A DNA stretch of 64,000 nt from Symbiodinium sp. CCMP2592 (Eukaryota; Sar; Dinophyceae; Suessiales; Symbiodiniaceae). The translations under genes and the position numbers were made by a program. Location: positions 890,501-954,500 of the forward strand of contig CAJNDT010001313.1 in NCBI GenBank assembly GCA_905221615.1, written 5' to 3'. Shown here in pieces: positions 59,641-64,000 of the stretch (positions are counted from its first letter, which is position 1; every line of letters starts with the position of its first letter). Below the pieces are notes generated by a model, which searched no databases, had not been told where the DNA came from, and saw only the letters and a program-made list of their open reading frames with translations.

Positions 59641-59912
59641 GTTTGTAGTAGTTGTTGTTGTTTTTGCTGTTGTCCGAGTCGTTGTCGTTGTTGTTGCAGC
59701 TGTTGCTGTTTGTGTAACCGTTGTCGTTGTGGTTGTCGGTGTTGCCTTTTGTTGTTGTTGGTGGTGGTGTCGTTGTTGTTGTCATTGTCGTTGGCGTTCA
59801 AGTTGTCGTTGTCGTTGTTGTTTCTTTTGCTGCTGTTGTTGTTGGGTGTTGTTGTTGGCGTTTGTCCTTATCCTTGTCCTTGTTCTTGTGCTCGTCGCTG
59901 TTGCTGTTGAGC
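59640..59912. repeat. GTT/GTC-rich trinucleotide tract
   Basis: TTGTTGTTGT and GTCGTTGTTG runs start where the satellite ends. Open frames here are homopolymeric. Confidence 0.93.
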
Positions 59913-60247
59913 ATGCATGCATGCAGGCATGTATATCTCATATACATATATCTTCGGCTCGTCAAATGCTTTCGGGACACCCAAGCTCTAGCTTGAATTT
60001 GCAATACGATCCCAACCCTCAACTAGCCGTTAGACTCGAACCACTTCCTTGAATGGGGGTTCTAAGTTCCCAGCCCCATGAAAGGAAGGCGGTATTTTGA
60101 AGAGGGATCCCAGTATTAAGGCCCTTAAGGAGAGGAGGGCCCACCCCAAAACCCTGAGCCCAAACCGCTCAGAGGGGATTCAGTACTCGGGGGGTCTGCA
60201 CGAAGACAGAATCTGCAAAATCCTGATGAACCCCATTCTAGTCCCTG

Positions 60248-60312
60248 GTGCTTAGTAGGGAATGGGGGAATGATGGGGAATGGATTATCGAGACTATTAT
60301 TGGAGATTATAT
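60248..60312. mobile_element. MITE family N, left end only
   Basis: GCTTAGTAGGGAATGGGGGA matches the family N end at 52307; no right end was found. Confidence 0.55.
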
Positions 60313-60840
60313 ACAGCCAGGCCCTGCCTGATTGGCGAAATCAGATGACTGGCTCAGGCCAGTTCTGAATTTGAAGGTTTGGGGCTTAGGGCCATTAGGG
60401 ATTAGCAGTTTACTGCGTGAGGGATCTAACGTTTAGCATGCCGTGGGATTAAGGGACTAACGGTTTAGAGCTTTAGGTGCTTAGGAGTTAGCGCTTGACT
60501 GGTTTTATTGGTGCAGGGTTGGGTAGTCAACTGTCAACAGCAGAAGTACCTAGAGCTTCCTGTAATCCTAAACCCCAACGGAAGGGCTCAAAAGAAGGGT
60601 CAGAATGGGTTTGCAGGACTTGGATAGCGAAGCCACTGATCGCCAAACTTACTCCTTGCTTGGTGTTACTTAATATAAGCGGTTTTTTGAAACGAAGAGG
60701 GTGGTTTAAAGCCCTCTTCGGTCTTGAAAAGCCTTCTCCTGCTTTTTTCATATACCCCAAATCTCTATTCCGTTTTATAAGACTTCCAATATTTCCCAGG
60801 GACTTTCGCACAGGGTTTGAGTATGACAAGGGAGTTTCAG

Positions 60841-60931
60841 AGACATGGCATCTCTGGACATGCCGGACATGGAGATGGCAGCGACGATGCGGCGCTTAAA
60901 CCTAGCCTATTGGCGTTATTCGTCAGAATAG
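60841..60931 (+). CDS. terminal exon, Met/Asp-rich helix
   Basis: After GGGAGTTTCAG one split-codon base is followed by DMASLDMPDMEMAATMRRLN then LAYWRYSSE and TAG at 60929-60931. It is acidic then basic, helical, clearly protein-like. An upstream frame (60495-60840) is long but lacks support. Confidence 0.42.
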
Positions 60932-61020
60932 TCGCTTATAGAACCCTTATATACTTACATTGTAGCCCGTTTGGAACCCGTACACAGCAGCCCTTGTACA
61001 ACCCCAAAGTGACCCTTCTA

Positions 61021-61121
61021 CGGTTGATGATATGAATCCTGCACTACCTTGAGGACCCTAAACTATTGGAATTAGGGTGTACTCCTTATCATGGGTAATG
61101 CAGGATTTGTATCATCAACCG
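61021..61121. mobile_element. MITE family K (TA target)
   Basis: TIRs CGGTTGATGATATGAATCCT and GGATTTGTATCATCAACCG, flanked by TA. Confidence 0.88.
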
Positions 61122-61129
61122 TAACACTA

Positions 61130-61285
61130 AACCCTAAAACCCCTCTTATAGAGCCCTTATAGATCTCTTTTAAGGAGCCCTTTAAGGAACCCTAGTTACT
61201 AAGCCCCATGATCCTTTCAGTAGAGTGGTACTTTCTTTTGGGATCCTTGCAATAAGGATCCTACTATTTAGGGTACTATATCAGG
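61130..61285. mobile_element. family A right arm followed by family B core
   Basis: TTTTAAGGAGCCCTTTAAGG and ACTAAGCCCCATGATCC form a solo family A arm. AATAAGGATCCTACTATTTA is a family B core without ends. Confidence 0.6.
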
Positions 61286-61378
61286 GTCCTAAACCCCTAA
61301 ACCCTAAACCCCTAAACCCTAAACCCTAAACCCCTAAACCCTAAACCCCTAAACCCTAAACCCTAAACCCCTAGCACC
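61286..61378 (-). repeat. interstitial CCCTAAA array
   Basis: About 12 units alternating CCCTAAA and CCCCTAAA, one of the most regular arrays in the window. Confidence 0.92.
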
Positions 61379-61913
61379 CTTAGAGTGGTTGTTGAAAGCA
61401 GCATCCCTGGAGAGGCTCGGGGCAAAGTTCTCCGGCCAGGGAGCCCTTGCTAGAAGTGCTTCCGTCCTTTTTTGGGGGCCAAAAGAGGGGTTTAAGATTC
61501 TTGGGGTAGGGATTCCTTGAAAAGGACCCTATTTTGGGAACCTTAATCCCTACTAAACCTCCATAGGCCAAAACCCCTTTTGGGGCGGGGCTTTGGGGGT
61601 TATGAGATTTCTAGGGGTTTGGGGCTTTGGGTGTTAAGGGTCTAGGGGTTTAGGGGTTTGAGGTTTAGGAGTTTAGAGTTTGGGTTTAAGGTCTAGGGCT
61701 TGAGGGTTGAAGGTTTAGGGTTCAGGAGTTTAGAGTTTAGGGTTCTGGCCCTTTGCCCTTGGGGTTTGGGGTTCCTCCTTTTGGGGTCTTGGGGGTCTTC
61801 TAAGCGATCTTTAGGGAAGGGTTCCTTCTAGGAGTTGCTTCAAGGGCTCCTTGTTTCAGGATCCATAATGGTCACTATGTACGTTTCTGGAAGCGGTTCC
61901 TTCAAGGATTAGT

Positions 61914-62027
61914 TACTTGAAGGATCATGGGACTTGGTAAGTAAGGTTATAACTAGGGCAACTATACTTATAACCCCAACTAAGGTACTTATAACCTTAC
62001 GTACTAAGTCCCATGATCCTCCAAGTG
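61914..62027. mobile_element. MITE family A copy
   Basis: TACTTGAAGGATCATGGGAC and GTCCCATGATCCTCCAAGT. Confidence 0.88.
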
Positions 62028-62684
62028 GTATTTGTAAGGTCATGGTTGCTATGAGGGGTAGTTCAGGTTTTGGCAGGATCTCGGCTCTAAGAAACGTGTT
62101 CTGGTAAGAGCGTCACGGTTTAGGGTTTATGGCCTTCTTTTTCGGATTATATTCTTGAACCTCTGGGTTTCGCAGCTCTGGCTTTCATGCGATTTAGGTA
62201 GTATTGTGTCAGTTTGATAAATTGGGCTGAACCCTCAAATCCTACTGTAAGCCTTGGGCCCGCAAATTCTAAAGCCTGACACACTATGTTCTTTTGCATA
62301 GCAGGCGTCTGTAGACCTCCCAGAGTCTTATAGAGCAATTTGAAAGCCCATTAAAATCCTTACAAAACCCTGAAAAATGTCCTAAACTCCGATAGAATCC
62401 CTTAAAGCAAGCGGCTGGATTGAGCCTAAGCCAGGGTTCGACACCGTCCCAGAGCCGTGGAGGCCATGGGCTCCAAGTTTCTTTTCCTTTTAGAGTGAAT
62501 CGGGTTCTCAGGGGAGCTGTTCGTGCGTGTTCTCTAGGTATCATGTTGCAAGTCGAAATGTAACCCCATGGGATCATTTAAAGTATCATGTTCATTATGG
62601 GCTCAAGCGTCTTTCTTTTTCAAGGCTTGTTCAATGGTTCTGCTACGAGCGCTCTTGTATGATTAAAGTGCACTTTAACGGTTC

Positions 62685-62895
62685 TATCTGGGCTCTGTGA
62701 GGTTTCTGTACTGAAAGGATCATGGGACTTAGTAACTAGGGTGATAATTAGGTTAACTATACTTATATGTAACCCCAGTTAAGGTACTTAAGGTTACAAG
62801 TATCGTACAAGAATTGGGGTTATAAGTATAGCTTCCCTAACTATAACCCTAGTTGTCCCATGATCCTCCAAGTATCTGGGCTCTGTGAGGTTTCT
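62685..62895. mobile_element. family A copy flanked by 23-bp direct repeats
   Basis: The element 62709-62874 has an extra internal inverted segment. A perfect 23-bp host sequence (TATCTGGGCTCTGTGAGG...) stands immediately on both sides (62685-62707, 62873-62895). Confidence 0.82.
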
Positions 62896-62941
62896 CTAGG
62901 GGGCTCTACGATCTGGAGGGCTTCTTCGAGGCTTCTGTACG

Positions 62942-63013
62942 ATGCCATATCAAGGCGGTTATTTTGCAGATTTCCAGGCTTTGGCGTATGAGGGTTCAAG
63001 TTTTATTGCTTGA
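62942..63013 (+). CDS. very short open frame, possible exon
   Basis: MPYQGGYFADFQALAYEGSS then FIA and TGA. Protein-like but only 23 codons. Confidence 0.2.
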   Translation: MPYQGGYFADFQALAYEGSSFIA

Positions 63014-63159
63014 GGGTTGCCGGGTTTAGGGTCCCTTAAGTCGATGCAAAACTGCTTTACAAGGGCTTAGGCTTGGGGTTGAGGGTTGAGGGTGGTGCTG
63101 TTTGGAGCTTTTTGGTCGGAGCTTGACGATTCCGAGAGGAGTTGCAGGCTTTTCGTCGA

Positions 63160-63262
63160 TACACCTTACACTTTTTGGGATAATACTACCCACTATAAAG
63201 CGATGAGTGTACAACTTTTGGGGCTTATGAACTCAGCAACTACGATACAGAGGTGTAAACGT
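63160..63262 (+). mobile_element. possible decayed reverse-transcriptase fragment, copy 2
   Basis: The + frame reads TPYTFWDNTTHYKAMSV then QLLGLMNSATTIQRCKR. FGLMNSPATFQR-type motifs mark the RT of Ty3/gypsy-like retrotransposons, and this looks like a damaged version. The block is shared with 32722-32800. Confidence 0.35.
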
Positions 63263-63424
63263 CCAGTAGTTTGTCCCCTTGCCTTTCCGACCCTAGTCTG
63301 TATGCTAGGGCATAACCGGACATCAAAACCCGAAAAGGGCCTTATGCTAGTGCCTTTGGCCTGTGAGTCCAGAAGCCTTATTGGCAGAAATGCCTTGGAC
63401 CATTGGCAATATTTGGTTGTTTTT

Positions 63425-63555
63425 GCTGTTGTCATTATTACTATTTCTGTCATTGCTACCATTATTACTTGTGGCATCAGTGTTATTAATTATCATTATT
63501 ACTATTGTTATTGCTCCTATTATGATTATTACTATTGTTATTGTTACTACCATTC
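63425..63555. repeat. (ATT)n/(ATTGTT)n tract
   Basis: TTATTACTATT and ATTATTACTATTGTTATTG runs. Confidence 0.92.
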
Positions 63556-63667
63556 ATGATCAACCTTCAACTCTTGCCTGTAAGGGTGGCACATGCAGCC
63601 AGAAGCTCCGAATTTCGAGTCTCAGTCCCTTCCCAGAGAGCCCAAAATACCCCTTCATTAAAGAATA

Positions 63668-63759
63668 CCTGTAGCTGAAAAGACCTACCTTTTTCTAAGG
63701 AACTATGTACAGAAACCATAATCAGGAACCCTAAAAAGGGAGGTCTTTCCGGCTACAGG
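63668..63759. mobile_element. MITE family L (TA target)
   Basis: TIRs CCTGTAGCTGAAAAGACC and GGTCTTTCCGGCTACAGG flanked by TA. Confidence 0.88.
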
Positions 63760-64000
63760 TATAGCTTCAACCATAATATGAACCCCTTTATGATTTAAAG
63801 TATGTTCCTTAACTAAGCGGTATCGGGCTCTCTGGACATTTAATGTTTCATGAAATTACATTGCATTGTACTGTATTATATTATGTCAAATTCTGCTATT
63901 GTGTATTATAGCATGTTATCTGATACTGTATCATTTTTAAACAAAAGTCTACAAGACTGCCTTGAGTAATGCTGTGTTGAGACATGTTTTTGGTACACTA

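Noticed and set aside
61286..61378. True chromosome end
   Set aside because: Unique sequence and MITEs lie on both sides; the array is short and mixed CCCTAAA/CCCCTAAA.
63086..63559. 157-codon + frame near the right edge
   Set aside because: The second half is an ATT-repeat peptide and the first half overlaps the RT-like remnant; no sign of an intact gene.
1..64000. Dinoflagellate spliced-leader sequence, rRNA, tRNA or snRNA genes
   Set aside because: Looked for the leader end (TTTTGGCTCAAG), tRNA boxes and U6-like starts by eye; none found.

Overview
The window looks like nuclear DNA of a dinoflagellate, probably Symbiodiniaceae-like. The case rests on three things seen together: short exons on one strand (+) separated by long introns; splice donors that mix GT with GC and GA; and huge numbers of interspersed, degenerate TTTAGGG/CCCTAAA telomere-like repeats. 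There are no bacterial-style operons, Shine-Dalgarno sites or long intact ORFs. Most long open frames here are chance frames, so genes had to be found as short exons with family motifs, matching splice phase and plausible AG/donor borders.

Two genes can be named. The first is an isopentenyl phosphate kinase (IPK, amino-acid-kinase fold) spread over about 11.7 kb (29861-41536, +) in at least 13 small exons. The exons come in the right order: VKIGGS near the N terminus, then GAGSFGH, HGDAVLD, ILSGD, TDVDGV, DVTGG and a C-terminal LGT. The ILSGD exon is tandemly duplicated. The second is a dual-specificity/tyrosine-phosphatase-like gene (42549-47340, +) with the signature HCYAGAHR and a distal INPIG exon. 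About 20 further exon candidates lie on the + strand and none clearly on the - strand, which fits a unidirectional gene array. They include a secreted-protein start at 5005 and a membrane exon at 1580. Other groups lie at 14.5-15.0, 26.4, 28.6-29.5, 49.4-50.5, 53.0-53.9 and 60.8 kb. I cannot name those.

The rest is dominated by mobile and repetitive DNA. At least 13 families of 90-170 bp palindromic MITE-like elements are present, some with TA target duplications (Tc1/mariner-like) and some with 8-bp duplications (hAT-like). The commonest (family A, CTTGGAGGATCATGGG ends) has about 20 copies. Two satellites occur. One has a 56-bp unit and lies wholly inside one 2.24-kb hAT-like element with an intact 8-bp target duplication (15951-18192). 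The other has a 77-bp unit (54.24-59.64 kb) and is split by a 2.7-kb terminal-inverted-repeat element that carries a decayed protein-coding sequence.

Layout: 0-15 kb, scattered exons with MITEs; 15.6-18.5 kb, nested transposon and satellite; 18.5-29.5 kb, MITE-rich DNA with scattered exons; 29.9-41.5 kb, IPK; 41.7-47.3 kb, phosphatase; 47.6-54 kb, unknown exons; 54-60 kb, satellite and the 2.7-kb element; 60-64 kb, MITEs. Exon borders were inferred by eye from phase and motif agreement; transcript data would be needed to fix them.
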